Shown one piece after another: positions 1-9,019 of a DNA stretch of 64,000 bases (position 1 is its first letter; each line of letters starts with the position of its first letter). Made by a program: the position numbers and the translations under genes. The notes under the pieces were generated by a model. That model saw nothing but the letters and a program-made list of their open reading frames with translations. It did not search any database and was not told where the DNA came from. This stretch comes from Heliomarina baculiformis (lineage in GTDB: Bacteria; Pseudomonadota; Alphaproteobacteria; Rhodobacterales; Rhodobacteraceae): assembly GCF_019966545.1 (NCBI RefSeq), contig NZ_JAIMIC010000001.1, forward strand, positions 496,001 through 560,000, written 5' to 3'.

Positions 1-42
1 TGCCGGGTCGCTGCGCTGGCGGCGAACCTGTTTCGGACGCAT
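1..42 (-). CDS. ftsQ: Cell division protein FtsQ, N-terminal fragment (cut by window edge)
   Basis: Only the first 14 codons are present, reading MRPKQVRRQRSDPA from an ATG at 42-40. The ATG shares one base with the ddl stop codon (TAATG), a translationally coupled junction. The assignment rests on position, since ftsQ follows ddl in alphaproteobacterial dcw clusters, and on the basic Arg-rich cytoplasmic start typical of FtsQ. FtsQ is a bitopic divisome protein with a periplasmic POTRA domain that links FtsL/FtsB to early division proteins. None of those domains lies inside the window. Confidence 0.6.
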   Translation of the reverse strand, partial: MRPKQVRRQRSDPA

Positions 43-962
43 TATCTGTCGCATGAGGCATCCTCGACCAGCCAGCGGCAGAGCGCTCCGAAGGAATGGC
101 CCGCGATTTCGGCCTGTTCGGGGCTGAGCGATGTCGGCGTCATGCCCGGCTGGGTATTCACTTCGAGCAAAATGAGACCTTCGGCACCCCGTGTTTCATC
201 CCAGCGGAAATCGGTTCTAGAAACACCTCGGCACCCCAGCGCCTGATGCGCGCGCAGCGCGTAGTCGAGGCAGAGGTCAAAGATCTTCTGCGGGATCTCG
301 GCAGGCACCACATGGCGCGACCCGCCCGGCTTGTACTTGGCATCGTAATCGTACCAGCCGTCGGTCAAAATATCGGTGACAGTCAGGGCCTGATCGCCCA
401 TCACCGTTGTCGTCATCTCGCGCCCCGGCGCATAGGTTTCAACCATCACCTGATCGGGAATGTGATCGTCGAGCTGCGGCGGACCGTTGGCGGCCTCGTG
501 CACGAAATAGATCCCGACCGAGGAGCCTTCGCTGTTCGGCTTTACCACGTAGGGCGGCTCGATCACGTGCCGCTGCATCACGGCGGCCTTTTCCTCGATC
601 ACCGAATGGACGACTGGCAGGCCCGCATTGGCGAAAGCCGCCTTGGAGCGCTGCTTGTCCATCGCCAGCGCCGAAGCCAGCACGCCGGAATGGGTATAGG
701 GAATGCGCAGCCACTCGAGTATGCCCTGCACGCAGCCGTCTTCGCCCCAGCGCCCGTGCAGCGCGTTGAAGACGACATCGGGGGCGACCTCGATCAGCCG
801 CGCGGCTAGATCCGGCCCCGCGTCGATCTCGACGACCTCGTATCCTTCGCCCCTAAGTGCGGTAGCGCATTCGCGCCCCGAGGACAGGGACACCTCGCGC
901 TCGGCCGAGTGTCCGCCCATCAATACCGCCACTTTCCGGGGTGTCCTGCTCGACTGACCCAA
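42..962 (-). CDS. ddl: D-alanine--D-alanine ligase
   Basis: ATP-dependent ligation of two D-Ala to give the D-Ala-D-Ala that MurF adds to the peptidoglycan precursor; cytoplasmic. It is an ATP-grasp enzyme of about 306 residues, the usual length. The N-terminal VAVLMGGHSAEREVSLSSG signature is followed by the ATP-grasp stretch VVKPNSEGSSVGIY and the metal-binding C-terminal segment LLEVNTQPGMT. No ATG fits the family start. I prefer a TTG at 962-960, with GAGG nine bases upstream; another in-frame TTG lies at 977. The stop overlaps the ftsQ start by one base, and murB lies about 110 bp upstream, so the three probably form one transcript. Confidence 0.95.
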   Translation of the reverse strand: MGQSSRTPRKVAVLMGGHSAEREVSLSSGRECATALRGEGYEVVEIDAGPDLAARLIEVAPDVVFNALHGRWGEDGCVQGILEWLRIPYTHSGVLASALAMDKQRSKAAFANAGLPVVHSVIEEKAAVMQRHVIEPPYVVKPNSEGSSVGIYFVHEAANGPPQLDDHIPDQVMVETYAPGREMTTTVMGDQALTVTDILTDGWYDYDAKYKPGGSRHVVPAEIPQKIFDLCLDYALRAHQALGCRGVSRTDFRWDETRGAEGLILLEVNTQPGMTPTSLSPEQAEIAGHSFGALCRWLVEDASCDR

Positions 963-1074
963 CGTGAAGTGCCTCAATGTTCCGCGGGCCTATATTGACC
1001 CTTTCGGTTAGTTTCCTGCTGTGACGCGCCCGGATTTCTGCCTGATTTTATGGACGCGCCGAGGAAGGGAATGC

Positions 1075-1998
1075 TTACGGATCACCGATCCGCATGATTT
1101 CCCACTCTAGCGTTATGCCACTGGACTCGTAAACCTTTTTTCGCACGTCTTCGCCAAGTGATTCGAGATCCGCGGCTGTCGCGTTACCCGTGTTGATCAG
1201 GAAATTCGGGTGTTTTTCGCTCATCTGCGCCCCGCCAAGCCGGGCACCGCGCAGACCGGCGTCGTCGATGACCTTCCATGCCTTGAGTTCATGGCTATCA
1301 TCCGCACGGCCCGTCGAGGAAAAACCGGCCGGGTTGCGAAAGGTTGACCCGGCAGAGCGATCCTTGGTGGGTTGCGAGGCATCACGGCGATCAAGCTGCT
1401 CCTGCATCAGCGCGTGTAGTTCTTCGGGTTCACCGGCCTCGCCCCTGAGCTTGGCCGATATCAGCACCGCGCCAGCCGGAAGGGTGGAATGGCGATAGCC
1501 AAAGGAGAAGTCCTCGGGCGCCAGGGTCACGATCTGCCCCTCACGGGTGATGGCCGTGGCCGAGACCAGAACATCCGCCATGTAGCGCCCGTAGCAGCCC
1601 GCGTTCATGCGCATCGCGCCGCCGATGGAGCCGGGGATGGTGCGAAGAAAGGTCAGATCCACACCCTGATCCGCCGCCTTGCGCGCCACATGCGCATCGA
1701 GCGCCGCCGCGCCTGCGGTGACGGTCTGCCCGTCGATCCCGATCCCGTTGAAGCCACGCCCCAGCCGGATCACCACGCCCCGCAAACCGCCGTCCCTCAC
1801 GATCAGATTGGACCCGACGCCCATCGGGAATACCGGGATCGCGGGATCGAGCTGCGCGAGGAAGTCGGCCAGATCCTCGGCATCGGCGGGCTGGAACAGC
1901 CAGTCGACCGGCCCGCCGACGCGCAGCCATGTCAGGTCGGAGAGCGAACGGTTCGAGGTCAGGGTCCCTCGGGGGGCCGGCAGGTCGGGAGCGGACAA
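1075..1998 (-). CDS. murB: UDP-N-acetylenolpyruvoylglucosamine reductase
   Basis: NADPH-dependent reduction of UDP-GlcNAc-enolpyruvate to UDP-MurNAc, the second committed step of peptidoglycan synthesis; FAD enzyme, cytoplasmic. Visible are the FAD-binding stretch [15 protein letters not shown], the AGSTFRNP segment carrying the catalytic Ser, and a C-terminal Glu in LEWEI. About 307 residues, normal for the family. The open frame runs upstream to 2175, but that extension translates a 58-nt non-coding repeat (2105-2162), so the long version is an artefact. A TTG at 1998 with GAAAGA just upstream gives a family-like N terminus ([19 protein letters not shown]). An ATG at 2076 is the alternative. 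Confidence 0.92.
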   Translation of the reverse strand: MSAPDLPAPRGTLTSNRSLSDLTWLRVGGPVDWLFQPADAEDLADFLAQLDPAIPVFPMGVGSNLIVRDGGLRGVVIRLGRGFNGIGIDGQTVTAGAAALDAHVARKAADQGVDLTFLRTIPGSIGGAMRMNAGCYGRYMADVLVSATAITREGQIVTLAPEDFSFGYRHSTLPAGAVLISAKLRGEAGEPEELHALMQEQLDRRDASQPTKDRSAGSTFRNPAGFSSTGRADDSHELKAWKVIDDAGLRGARLGGAQMSEKHPNFLINTGNATAADLESLGEDVRKKVYESSGITLEWEIMRIGDP

Positions 1999-2104
1999 GG
2001 CGGATCTTTCACTTCGGATCGGTTGAGGCTTCCCTACAACGGATGGGCGCAGAATTGCCAGTGGGAGCTGTGCCATGTCTTGCCGTATGAGGCTGGTGTC
2101 GGAA

Positions 2105-2162
2105 GGGGCTCTGCCCCGCCGCCCTGCGGGCGACTCCCCGGGATATTTTGGACCCAAAGAAG
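2105..2162. repeat. 58-nt structured intergenic repeat, copy 1 (upstream of murB)
   Basis: Starts GGGGCTCTGCCCC and ends CCCCGGGATATTTTGGACCCAAAGAAG. It matches the element at 14494-14551 over its full 58 nt, with differences almost only in the central part. That part can fold in both copies, here CGCCC-TG-CGGGCG. The outer GGGGC-TCT-GCCCC is a second small hairpin. If translated it gives a spurious [15 protein letters not shown] peptide. Similar strings are common between genes of Rhodobacteraceae (recollection, not searched). Confidence 0.7.
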
Positions 2163-2244
2163 GGCGGGCTAGCAAAGAAGCGTCATAGTCTGCATCAGAC
2201 TTTGGCTTCTTCTGGAATGTTCGCTTAACACGCGCGATGCAGTT

Positions 2245-3330
2245 TCAGGATGCGAATTGCAACAGGCGTTCCACCCACGCCAGCAATCGCCTGTTGTTGA
2301 GAAAATGATCCAAGGCCAAGGTGCCGCCGCCTGCTCCAATCGCTTTGGCTCCGGCCACAATGGCTTGATCCAGAATTTTACTGGCGTATTGAGTAAGGGC
2401 CGAGAAACTTTGCCTGATGGCCAGACCTATCATTCGGAGACGGCGCATATCCGGCTTTGATTTCACAAGTTCCGTTTCCGCATCTTCAATCTGCTCCCAG
2501 ATGAAAATAATCTCCCGGCGCATCGGTTTTGGCGCGTCGACTAGTCCGGGCGGCATGTTGTGCGAACGGGTTTTAGCATCCGCGAAACTGTACTTCGGCC
2601 TTTCATTCTCTTCACGCATGGCGCGGGCTTCATTCAATAGGTCGATCTGTTCTTGGAGGCGTCTGATTTCCTCGGAAACCGCCACTGGCCCCAAATCCCA
2701 AACTTTACTATCGATCCGCGCAATTTTCTGTTCTAGCGGCCAGTTCGCCGTGTTTCCAGCTAGGATGTCCTCGTACCATTGAATCCAGTAGGCCCAGATT
2801 TCTGGTTGCTCAGAGGCGCCTTTCTTTACCTCCCGCCAAACACACTGGAGAGGATTTTCGGCGTCATGCCATAGCGGCAGGCTCGCAAGCTTTGTCTCAG
2901 TTTGGGTTAATGCTAAACAATCAGATCGAACAAATTCAAAAATGGCGGCGATGGGTCTGGCGGCCTTGTCGGCCGCGGCGGCGGCTCTAGCGGCTGGAAA
3001 GGCGGCTCTGGCCAAGACTGCGTCGGCGGCGGATTTAGCGGCGGCAGCCGCGGGGGATCTAGCAGCGGCGGCGAAGAAGGCGTCGGCCGCGGGAAAGGCT
3101 ATCTCGCGGATTGAATATTGACCCGTAATCCTCGAGATAGAAAAGCACCTCAACGCCGCCAGAGTTGCCAGATCATGTGTCTTCGCGGGCTCTGTCAGGC
3201 TCCACTCCCAGAACAGAGGTAAAACCCTTAGAGCTGCGCGCGTGGCGATCTGGATACATTCTTCTTTGGAACGGTCTTCCAGCCAATCTTTCAGGCTATC
3301 TCTGTCTTTAATATCCGCGATTTCCACCAT
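2245..3330 (-). CDS. Uncharacterised protein with Ala-rich repeat segment
   Basis: I do not recognise a characterised family. The 361-residue protein starts MVEIADIKDRDSLKDWLEDRS from an ATG with GGGCGGA upstream; an in-frame start at 3366 is less likely. Residues about 80-130 are a low-complexity run of AAA, AAD, AAR and SAAD units that looks helical. Its length probably varies between relatives, and I recall similar Ala-repeat proteins in Rhodobacteraceae. The rest is soluble, Trp-rich and charged, with a predicted coiled-coil stretch near EEIRRLQEQIDLLNEARAMREENER. No signal peptide or clear membrane helix. It sits inside the dcw cluster between murB and DUF2484, and by eye is richer in A+T than its neighbours, which suggests a later insertion. 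Confidence 0.7.
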   Translation of the reverse strand: MVEIADIKDRDSLKDWLEDRSKEECIQIATRAALRVLPLFWEWSLTEPAKTHDLATLAALRCFSISRITGQYSIREIAFPAADAFFAAAARSPAAAAAKSAADAVLARAAFPAARAAAAADKAARPIAAIFEFVRSDCLALTQTETKLASLPLWHDAENPLQCVWREVKKGASEQPEIWAYWIQWYEDILAGNTANWPLEQKIARIDSKVWDLGPVAVSEEIRRLQEQIDLLNEARAMREENERPKYSFADAKTRSHNMPPGLVDAPKPMRREIIFIWEQIEDAETELVKSKPDMRRLRMIGLAIRQSFSALTQYASKILDQAIVAGAKAIGAGGGTLALDHFLNNRRLLAWVERLLQFAS

Positions 3331-3393
3331 TCCGCCCAGCTTTGATCGGCAGGGCTTTGATTTCAATCTTTATTCCGGCCGTCCAATCGGTTT

Positions 3394-3654
3394 TCAAACA
3401 TCCGACGTCCCGTTCGCGCGGCTCCTGATCCAGCGGGTGAGGTAGATGACGGGCCAGCGCAGGACGCTCATCCCCATGACGAGGATCAGGAGGCCGATGA
3501 GCGGGCCGTTCTGCCAGGTGACATAACCGAGGATCGGGATGCCGATGACGATGAGCACATAGGCCGCGCGCCAGTGGTAATCGCGGCTGGGTAGCATGGC
3601 GATCAGGTTTGCCGCGAGTGCCCAGAGGGCCGCGAGGATCAGGGAGAGGCTCAT
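3394..3654 (-). CDS. DUF2484 family small membrane protein (second copy)
   Basis: An 86-residue protein, MSLSLILAALWALAANLIAML onward, with three hydrophobic segments and a basic C-terminal tail (YLTRWIRSRANGTSDV). This matches the DUF2484 family, which I know as a neighbour of murB and murC in Rhodobacterales. The start overlaps the stop of the preceding paralogue by four bases (ATGA), so the two are coupled. Function unknown; the place in the cluster suggests an envelope role, but that is inference only. Confidence 0.8.
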   Translation of the reverse strand: MSLSLILAALWALAANLIAMLPSRDYHWRAAYVLIVIGIPILGYVTWQNGPLIGLLILVMGMSVLRWPVIYLTRWIRSRANGTSDV

Positions 3655-3905
3655 TCCGGCACCCCGGTTTCCTGTCCGCGCCATTTGCACCAGAAATAGC
3701 GCAGCGGGTGGCGGAACATCGAGAGAAAGCCGGCAAGGGCGGCGATGCCCGCGAGCCACCCGAATTCGAGTGTGATTGCCCCGATCAGGACCGGTGCGGC
3801 GATCAGCAGCGCCAGACCGGGGATCATCTGAAGGCGCATCGGGAGGAGCGCGACGGCGGTGGCGGCAAAGACCCAGACGACGGCGAGCAGGATGACGGGG
3901 TTCAT
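3651..3905 (-). CDS. DUF2484 family small membrane protein (first copy)
   Basis: An 84-residue membrane protein (MNPVILLAVVWVFAATAVALL...) with three hydrophobic helices and a C-terminal RYFWCKWRG tail. It resembles the next gene in layout: helix, short charged loop, paired helices, basic aromatic tail. The ATG at 3905 has GGGAG eight bases upstream; a GTG at 3914 is an alternative. It lies between murC and its paralogue, reads the same way, and overlaps the latter by four bases. Function unknown. Confidence 0.8.
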   Translation of the reverse strand: MNPVILLAVVWVFAATAVALLPMRLQMIPGLALLIAAPVLIGAITLEFGWLAGIAALAGFLSMFRHPLRYFWCKWRGQETGVPE

Positions 3906-3999
3906 CGGTCGCACTCCCGCTGCCGAAGCCCCAGCAGCAAGCCGGGTGCGCGGGGCGCACAGCGCAAGATCTGGCGCGAGGGGGGGACCGCCCCCGGCA

Positions 4000-5400
4000 C
4001 TAGGCTTCTTTCAGCCGCGCGGGGAGCGCATTGGCCCAGGTGCTGATCGTCCCTGCCCCAAGGCAGACCACCATGTCGCCGGGTTTCGCCTGTTCGCGAA
4101 CCAGTCGCGTCAGATCTTCCTCGGAGACGATGGCGCGGGCGTGGCGATGGCCGTGGCGGATCAGGCCTGCCACGAGGTCGTCGCGCGAGGCGCCGGGGAT
4201 CGGGTCTTCGCCTGCTGCGTACACCTCGGCGATGGCGACCACATCCGCCTCGTTGAAGCAGCTGCAGAAATCGTCAAACAGCGAGGAGAGGCGGGAGTAG
4301 CGGTGCGGCTGGTGCACGGCAATGACGCGGCCATCGGTCGCTTGGCGCGCGGCCTTCAGCACGGCGGCGATTTCCACCGGGTGGTGGCCGTAGTCGTCGA
4401 TGATGGTAACGCCATCGACCTCACCCACGCGCGTAAAGCGGCGATTGACGCCTGAGAAAGCGGCCAGAGCGGCGCGGATTTCCTCGGCCTTCATGCCGAG
4501 ATGGCGTGCCACGGCCACGGCTGAAAGCGCGTTGGAGACGTTGTGATCGCCGGGCATCGGCAGAGAGCAGCCCTCGATCACCATTTCATCGGCCTGAAGC
4601 GCGATGTCGAAATGAGCGACGCCATTTTCGTATTTCAGGTTTACCGCGCGCACATCGGCCTGCGCATTGAAACCGTAGGTGACGACGCGGCGGTCGGTGA
4701 TCCGGCCGACGAGACGCTGAACCTCTTCGTGATCGGTGCAGCAGACCGCCAGACCGTAGAAGGGGATATTCGAGACGAAATCGTAGAACCCGTCGCGCAG
4801 GGCATCGAAACTGCCCCAGTGCTCCATGTGCTCGGGGTCGATATTAGTGACGATGGCGATGGTGGCGGGCAGACGGTTGAAGGTGCCGTCGGATTCATCG
4901 GCCTCTACGACCATCCATTCGCCCTCGCCCAGCCGCGCGTTCGAGTCATAAGCGTGGATGATGCCGCCGTTGACCACGGTCGGGTCGAAATTGCCCGCGT
5001 CGAGCAGGGTCGCTACCATGGTTGTCGTGGTGGTTTTACCGTGGGTTCCGGCCACGGCCACGTTGGACTTGAGCCGCATCAGCTCGGCCAGCATTTCAGC
5101 GCGGCGCACGACAGGCAGACCACGGCGGCGGGCCTCGTCCAGCTCGGCATTGCCGGTCTTGATTGCCGAAGAGATCACGACGACCTCAGCGTTTTCGAGG
5201 TTCTCGGCATTCTGGCCTTCGAAAATAGTGGCGCCAAGCTGTTCCAGACGCTGGGTGATCCTCGAGGCCTTCAGGTCCGAACCCTGTACGGTGTAGCCAT
5301 GATCCAATAGCACTTCGGCGATGCCGGACATGCCGATGCCGCCGATGCCGACGAAATGAATCGGGCCGATATCGAGAGGGAGTTTGGTTGCAGCTTGCAT
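4000..5400 (-). CDS. murC: UDP-N-acetylmuramate--L-alanine ligase
   Basis: Adds L-Ala to UDP-MurNAc using ATP, the first Mur ligase step; cytoplasmic. Domain order is clear: N-terminal Rossmann-like [22 protein letters not shown], central ATPase with the P-loop [13 protein letters not shown] and [11 protein letters not shown], and a C-terminal ligase domain with [12 protein letters not shown] and HQPHRYSR. Length 466 is standard. The chosen ATG ([16 protein letters not shown]) has GGAAG nine bases upstream. An upstream ATG at 5421 would overlap the murG stop as ATGA and cannot be excluded. Part of the ftsW-murG-murC-DUF2484 run. Confidence 0.96.
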   Translation of the reverse strand: MQAATKLPLDIGPIHFVGIGGIGMSGIAEVLLDHGYTVQGSDLKASRITQRLEQLGATIFEGQNAENLENAEVVVISSAIKTGNAELDEARRRGLPVVRRAEMLAELMRLKSNVAVAGTHGKTTTTTMVATLLDAGNFDPTVVNGGIIHAYDSNARLGEGEWMVVEADESDGTFNRLPATIAIVTNIDPEHMEHWGSFDALRDGFYDFVSNIPFYGLAVCCTDHEEVQRLVGRITDRRVVTYGFNAQADVRAVNLKYENGVAHFDIALQADEMVIEGCSLPMPGDHNVSNALSAVAVARHLGMKAEEIRAALAAFSGVNRRFTRVGEVDGVTIIDDYGHHPVEIAAVLKAARQATDGRVIAVHQPHRYSRLSSLFDDFCSCFNEADVVAIAEVYAAGEDPIPGASRDDLVAGLIRHGHRHARAIVSEEDLTRLVREQAKPGDMVVCLGAGTISTWANALPARLKEA

Positions 5401-5417
5401 GATCAGGCTTCCATCCA

Positions 5418-6533
5418 TCATTTCAAAACCTTCCTTCCGGGCTCAGCGTTCGTAGCAAGGGCGTCGACAAGGGCGACAAGACGTTCCGTTGCATCCGGCG
5501 CGCCGACGGAAAGGGCGGCGTTGGCCATCTGCAACGAGGCGGCGGGGTTTTCAAGCAGACTCGTTATCTGCGCGGTAAGGGATTCCGCGTTGAGCAGGCG
5601 TTCGGGGATCAGGATCGCGGCGCCCGCATCCACCAGCCCGCGCGCATTGGCGGTCTGATGATCGCCGGCGGCAGCGGCAAAGGGAATCAGGATCGAGGGC
5701 CGGCCGATCACCGTTAGGTCCGCGATTGAAGACGCCCCCGCGCGCGAGATCACCAGCTGCGCCTCGGCCATGCGGCTGGGGATATCGTTGAAGAAGGTTT
5801 TGACGTCGGCGCGGATGTCGGCCTCGGCATAGGCCTCGGTGACCCGATCCACGTCTTCTGCGCGCGCCTGATGGCTAACGCGCAGGTTACGACGCATCTG
5901 CTCTGGCAGTCGGGTGATCGCCTCGGGCACCACGTCGGAGAGGATGCGTGCGCCTTGCGATCCGCCCATGACCAGCAGCGACATCGGGTAGTCGCCGGGC
6001 GGGATATAGCTGGCCCCTGCCCGGTCAAGCACGGCGCCGCGCACCGGGTTGCCCGTATGCACACCATGGGCCGTCGGTGGCAGCTTGGTCGGTTTGACGC
6101 CACAGGCCACATGGGCCACGCGCGAAGCGAAGACTTCGTTGACGCGACCCAGCACGCCATTCTGTTCATGGATCATGCGGGGCAGCTTCAACAGGGTCGC
6201 GGCGGCAAGCGCCGGGATGGACGGGTAGCCGCCAAAGCCCACGACAACCGCAGGCTTGTCACGAAACATCCGCCATGCCGAAGCGATGACGCCCGCAGCG
6301 ATGCGCGGGGCGACCATGGCGCGTTGCATCGCCCCGCCGCGCGCGAAAGTGGCGCTGGCGACCTCGACGATCTCGGTCTCTTCGGGGAAGGCACCCGTGT
6401 AGCGCGCGCCACGAGCATCCGTCGACAGGCGCACGCGCCAGCCGCGTTTCAGCATGGCTTCGGCCAGCGCCTGCGCCGGGAACATGTGCCCGCCGGTGCC
6501 GCCTGCGGCGATAATCAGCAAGGGTTGGCTCAT
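5418..6533 (-). CDS. murG: UDP-GlcNAc:lipid I N-acetylglucosaminyltransferase
   Basis: Converts lipid I to lipid II at the inner face of the cytoplasmic membrane. It is a GT28/GT-B fold enzyme of 371 residues. The N-terminal [17 protein letters not shown] loop, the central [14 protein letters not shown] loop and [22 protein letters not shown] of the donor-binding domain are all present. The start ATG overlaps the ftsW stop by four bases. The stop abuts murC, consistent with tight coupling of ftsW, murG and murC. Confidence 0.96.
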   Translation of the reverse strand: MSQPLLIIAAGGTGGHMFPAQALAEAMLKRGWRVRLSTDARGARYTGAFPEETEIVEVASATFARGGAMQRAMVAPRIAAGVIASAWRMFRDKPAVVVGFGGYPSIPALAAATLLKLPRMIHEQNGVLGRVNEVFASRVAHVACGVKPTKLPPTAHGVHTGNPVRGAVLDRAGASYIPPGDYPMSLLVMGGSQGARILSDVVPEAITRLPEQMRRNLRVSHQARAEDVDRVTEAYAEADIRADVKTFFNDIPSRMAEAQLVISRAGASSIADLTVIGRPSILIPFAAAAGDHQTANARGLVDAGAAILIPERLLNAESLTAQITSLLENPAASLQMANAALSVGAPDATERLVALVDALATNAEPGRKVLK

Positions 6534-7696
6534 CTGCCGCGACCACGCAGGATATCGGCGATTTCGCCCTGCGGGCGCGAGCGGGTAAAGGCGAGCAGCA
6601 TGCCGAGCGCGATGCCCCCGGCAATCAGGGATGAGCCGCCGTAACTGACGAAAGGAAGGGTCATCCCCTTTGCGGGCAAAAGACGGACGGCAACGCCCAT
6701 GTTGATCATCGCCTGCACGCCAAAGATGCAGGCCAGCCCGGTGCCGGCCAGCCGGATGAACGGGTCACGCTCGCGCATCAACCGGAACAGCGAGCGGGTG
6801 ACGATCAGCGCGTAGAGCGAAATGATCACCAGCACGAGGATCAGCCCGTATTCCTCGGCCGCCACGGCAATGATAAAGTCCGTGTGCGCATCGGGGAGCG
6901 ACCATTTCACCTGCCCCTCTCCCACGCCTACGCCAAAGAGACCGCCTTCGCGGATCGCGTTGGTCGCGTAACCAAGCTGGGTGGTTGGGTCGAGATCGGG
7001 CGAAAGGAACCCGTCGATCCGCCGGGCAAAGTGTTCGGAATTGGAATAGGCGATGGTGCCGCCCAGCACCACGAGCCCCGCCATGCCGACCAGCAGAACC
7101 ATCGGCGCGCCGGCCACGAAATACATCACACCCCAGCCGAACATCACCAAGCAGGCCTGTCCGAAATCGGGCTGCATCGCCAGCATCAGAACAATGGCCA
7201 CGCAGAGCGAAAAGGACCAGAGCTTGCCCGGAGGGCCGTTGATTTCCTGGCTGGCGGCCAGCATCCATGCGGCGGCCACGATGAAGCCGGGTTTAAGAAA
7301 TTCCGACGGCTGAACACTTGCAAATCCAAGGCTGTACCAGCGCATTGCGCCCTTGCCGAAATCGGTGCCCAAAAACGGCAGCAACGCCACCGCGACAAAC
7401 GCGCCGAGGAAGCCGACCACCGCAAGGCGGCGCACCATAACCGGCGACATCATCGAGGTCAGCAGCATCACGATCAGCGCGAGACCGCCGAACATCGCCT
7501 GACGTTGTACGTAGTGGAAAGGTTCAAGCCCGTTGCGCGCGGCAAGCGGCGGAGAGGAAGCGAGCCCGAGAAGCAGCCCGATGACAAAAAGTCCAAGCAC
7601 GCAGGACATCGACCATTTATCGAGCGTCCGCCACCATTTTGGAACAATTGGTTCGCCGCCCCGTTCAGGGACAGCGCCATACACCATCTCAGTCAT
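6530..7696 (-). CDS. ftsW: Peptidoglycan glycosyltransferase FtsW
   Basis: SEDS-family lipid II polymerase of the divisome, working with FtsI (PBP3). It is a polytopic membrane protein of 388 residues with about ten hydrophobic segments. Family marks include [11 protein letters not shown], the large extracellular loop region with the [30 protein letters not shown] stretch (about residues 247-276), and the C-terminal [15 protein letters not shown]. The N terminus [10 protein letters not shown]...[10 protein letters not shown] is typical of Rhodobacteraceae. It is separated from murD by the five-gene interruption at 7.8-13.1 kb, so it probably needs its own promoter in the 7697-7828 gap. Confidence 0.96.
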   Translation of the reverse strand: MTEMVYGAVPERGGEPIVPKWWRTLDKWSMSCVLGLFVIGLLLGLASSPPLAARNGLEPFHYVQRQAMFGGLALIVMLLTSMMSPVMVRRLAVVGFLGAFVAVALLPFLGTDFGKGAMRWYSLGFASVQPSEFLKPGFIVAAAWMLAASQEINGPPGKLWSFSLCVAIVLMLAMQPDFGQACLVMFGWGVMYFVAGAPMVLLVGMAGLVVLGGTIAYSNSEHFARRIDGFLSPDLDPTTQLGYATNAIREGGLFGVGVGEGQVKWSLPDAHTDFIIAVAAEEYGLILVLVIISLYALIVTRSLFRLMRERDPFIRLAGTGLACIFGVQAMINMGVAVRLLPAKGMTLPFVSYGGSSLIAGGIALGMLLAFTRSRPQGEIADILRGRGR

Positions 7697-7828
7697 GGTT
7701 CCCGCCGTTTATATCTGCCTCAATCCGCCCCTTTTCGGGGTCTCAACCTTAAGGCTACATCGAAAATTGCGATGCCGCCAGCCTCTTCCTCTTGCCATGC
7801 CTATGAAATCGCGCGACAGCGCGGACAG

Positions 7829-9019
7829 ATGAGACGTGAAACGATCATAATCGGTGCAGGTGCCGCCGGGATGATGTGTGCCGCCCATGCCGGGCCGGAA
7901 ACGCTGGTCGTCGACCATGCCCGAAATCCCGGCGAAAAGATCCGCATTTCCGGCGGCGGGCGCTGCAATTTCACAAATATGTACGCCGCGCCGGAAAACT
8001 TTCTGTCGCAGAACCCGCATTTCGCCAAATCTGCGCTGGCGCGCTATACCCAGTGGGATTTCGTCGATCTTGTTACGTGCCACGGGATCGCGTGGCATGA
8101 AAAGACGCTGGGGCAGTTGTTTTGCGACGGCAAGGCGACCCAGATCATCCGGATGCTGAGGGATGAGATGGAAAAGACCGGGGCCGAGCTGTGGCTGCAC
8201 ACGGCGATAATCTCGGTTCGTCATGGCACCGAGGGGTTCACGCTCGACCTCGACCGCGACGGAAAGCGCGTTTCTATCACCTGCCGCAACCTTGTTCTGG
8301 CCACCGGCGGCAAGTCGATCCCCAAGATGGGCGCATCCGGCCTCGCCTATGATATTGCACGACAATTCGGGCTGGACGTGACCGAGACCCGGCCGGGGCT
8401 TGTGCCGCTCACCTTTCCGCCGGAACGGTTCAGCGGCCTTGCGGGCGTCGCCCTCCCCGCGCGGCTGTCCAATGAGCGAGCCGGGTTTGACGAGGCGCTG
8501 TTGTTCACCCATCGCGGGCTTTCCGGGCCGTCGGTACTGCAGATTTCGTCCTACTGGCGCGAGGGCGAAGAGATCCGCGTCGATCTCGACCCCGAGGTCA
8601 AACTTTTCGACAGCCTGCGGGACACACGCCAGATTTCGGGGCGCAAAGCGCTGACAACCGAGCTTGCCCGTGCCCTGCCCGCCCGGCTTGTCGATCACCT
8701 TTCAGGGCTACTGGACTTGTCGGGAAACCTTGCCGACCAGTCCGACGCGGCGCTGCGCGGCATATGCGATGCCCTGCGCGACTGGCGCCTGACCCCGTCG
8801 GGCAGCGAAGGGTATCGCACCGCCGAGGTTACGCTGGGCGGCATCGACACGGATGGGCTTTCGTCAAAGACGATGGAGTCCAAATCCGTGCCTGGCCTTT
8901 ACGCCATAGGTGAAGCGGTAGACGTAACCGGCTGGCTTGGCGGATATAATTTCCAATGGGCATGGTCCTCGGGCTATGCGGCGGGCACGGCGATCCGCGC
9001 CCGCGCTACAGCGTCCTGA
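7829..9019 (+). CDS. HI0933/BaiN-type NAD(P)/FAD-dependent oxidoreductase
   Basis: A 396-residue flavoprotein with an N-terminal FAD-binding GAGAAGMMCAAHAG motif, then GEKIRISGGGRCNFTN, the hallmark of the HI0933/BaiN family. It also has LATGGKSIPKMGASG and a C-terminal YAIGEAVDVTGWLGGYNFQWAWSSG FAD-closing segment. The physiological substrate of most members is unknown; the TIGR00275-type aminoacetone oxidase label is weakly based. The start is the ATG of MRRETIIIGAG; the open frame extends far upstream as antisense to ftsW but is not coding there. It diverges from ftsW, and its last 14 bases overlap the convergent flavoenzyme gene. One of five genes interrupting the dcw cluster. Confidence 0.88.
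   Translation: MRRETIIIGAGAAGMMCAAHAGPETLVVDHARNPGEKIRISGGGRCNFTNMYAAPENFLSQNPHFAKSALARYTQWDFVDLVTCHGIAWHEKTLGQLFCDGKATQIIRMLRDEMEKTGAELWLHTAIISVRHGTEGFTLDLDRDGKRVSITCRNLVLATGGKSIPKMGASGLAYDIARQFGLDVTETRPGLVPLTFPPERFSGLAGVALPARLSNERAGFDEALLFTHRGLSGPSVLQISSYWREGEEIRVDLDPEVKLFDSLRDTRQISGRKALTTELARALPARLVDHLSGLLDLSGNLADQSDAALRGICDALRDWRLTPSGSEGYRTAEVTLGGIDTDGLSSKTMESKSVPGLYAIGEAVDVTGWLGGYNFQWAWSSGYAAGTAIRARATAS

Noticed and set aside
2001-2175. Long N terminus for MurB
   Set aside because: Encoded largely by the 58-nt non-coding repeat; the family N terminus begins near residue 60 of that frame.
6884-7828. Upstream in-frame extension of the HI0933-type flavoprotein across ftsW
   Set aside because: It is antisense to ftsW, His/Arg-rich and without family likeness; the FAD motif begins right after the ATG at 7829.
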